The notes below the pieces were generated by a model, which made no database searches, was not told where the DNA came from, and saw nothing but the letters and a program-made list of their open reading frames with translations. Position numbers and translations under genes: made by a program. From Cyanothece sp. BG0011 (GTDB lineage: Bacteria > Cyanobacteriota > Cyanobacteriia > Cyanobacteriales > Microcystaceae), in the NCBI RefSeq assembly GCF_003013815.1, contig NZ_PRLH01000007.1, positions 1 through 53,771 on the forward strand: a stretch of DNA of 53,771 bases, read 5' to 3'. How positions within the stretch are numbered: position 1 is the stretch's first letter; every line of letters starts with the position of its first letter. Below are positions 53,567 through 53,771 of this stretch, in pieces.

Positions 53567-53771
53567 ATGACCTTAAACTATGGACGGGAAATTTGCGGTA
53601 ATTTAAGCACAGCCCAATCAAGGGAATGGTTAATTACAAACGGTATTGGGGCTATGGTTGTGGTACCATTTCAGGGGTCATAACCCGTTGTTATCATGGC
53701 TTATTGATCGCTGCGTTGAACCCTCCTCTAAAACGAACCTTACTACTGTCAAAACTCGATGAAACCATCCA
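53567..53771 (+). pseudogene. Glycogen debranching-type enzyme, N-terminus, frameshifted and cut by the window edge
   Basis: ATG 53567 opens MTLNYGREICGNLSTAQSREWLITNGIG, then the frame goes wrong at GGGGC (53648-53652). Reading the next frame gives YGCGTISGVITRCYHGLLIAALNPPLKRTLLLSKLDETI, the well known start of amylo-alpha-1,6-glucosidase/glycogen debranching proteins (NGIGxYxxGTIxGxxTRxYHGLL). One base is missing in or next to the G-run; five G would restore the frame as GIGGYGCG. It runs off the right edge. Enzyme family inferred from the N-terminal block; glycogen breakdown role is likely. As with pgi, a sequence error is the first explanation. Confidence 0.75.

Noticed and set aside
1-53771. 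tRNA or rRNA genes
   Set aside because: I looked through the intergenic regions for cloverleaf-like arms and TTCGA-type T-loops and saw none convincing; no rRNA-like sequence is present.

Overview
The window is chromosomal DNA of an AT-rich unicellular cyanobacterium. It carries psbD-psbC of photosystem II, a full phycocyanin rod operon (cpcBA, two rod linkers, cpcD, cpcE), phycobilin-lyase and NblB-like genes, and many HIP1 octamers (GCGATCGC, for example at 3892, 3993 and 5170). The gene content and low GC suggest a Crocosphaera/Cyanothece-type organism; that genus guess is inference.

Region 1-11.1 kb is an accessory minus-strand cluster. From upstream to downstream it holds a 1327-aa protein of unknown family, a DUF6603-type protein split in two by an apparent +1 frameshift, a short phage-tail-collar-type protein, a 688-aa fibre-like protein with 34-residue repeats, and the start of another unknown protein running off the left edge. 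There is no integrase, terminase, capsid, sheath or portal gene, so it does not look like a prophage. It is the best candidate here for an undescribed multi-protein system, perhaps a surface or secreted assembly.

Region 11.1-22.1 kb is mainly housekeeping: a ClpC-type unfoldase lacking the usual middle-domain segment, two Uma2-family proteins, glucose-6-phosphate isomerase (frameshifted as given), a small membrane protein, SdhA, a CHAD protein and a GatB/YqeY protein. Region 22.1-31.7 kb has psbD-psbC with their overlapping start, a PhnD-type lipoprotein divergent from a c-heme HAMP membrane protein, murE, an RNase-H-like protein, a proline/asparagine-rich membrane protein and gcvH.

Region 31.8-36.8 kb has small membrane proteins, a TIGR03792-type protein, a hypothetical gene interrupted by an in-frame stop, and rimK followed by a glycine-zipper protein and an M14 aspartoacylase-type peptidase. 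Region 37.1-47.6 kb is the phycobilisome neighbourhood: cpcBA-C-C-D-E, then a HigBA-like pair whose antitoxin lacks its DNA-binding half, a zinc-ribbon miniprotein, an M3 oligopeptidase, a toxin-like relic, nblB-like, a CpcS/CpeS-type lyase and a CSP41-like epimerase. Region 47.7-53.8 kb has an unknown membrane protein, hemF, an m5C methyltransferase next to a relic that may be its lost restriction enzyme, an M16 peptidase, and the frameshifted start of a glycogen-debranching-type gene.

Several reading frames are broken by single-base changes (pgi, debranching enzyme, DUF6603, possibly the 171-aa membrane protein). Two or three of these lie in short homopolymers, so sequence error must be excluded before calling them biological. 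Short palindromes of a few families (core GGTGGGCATTGCCCACC and others) sit between many genes. No tRNA, rRNA, CRISPR array or complete insertion sequence was found.
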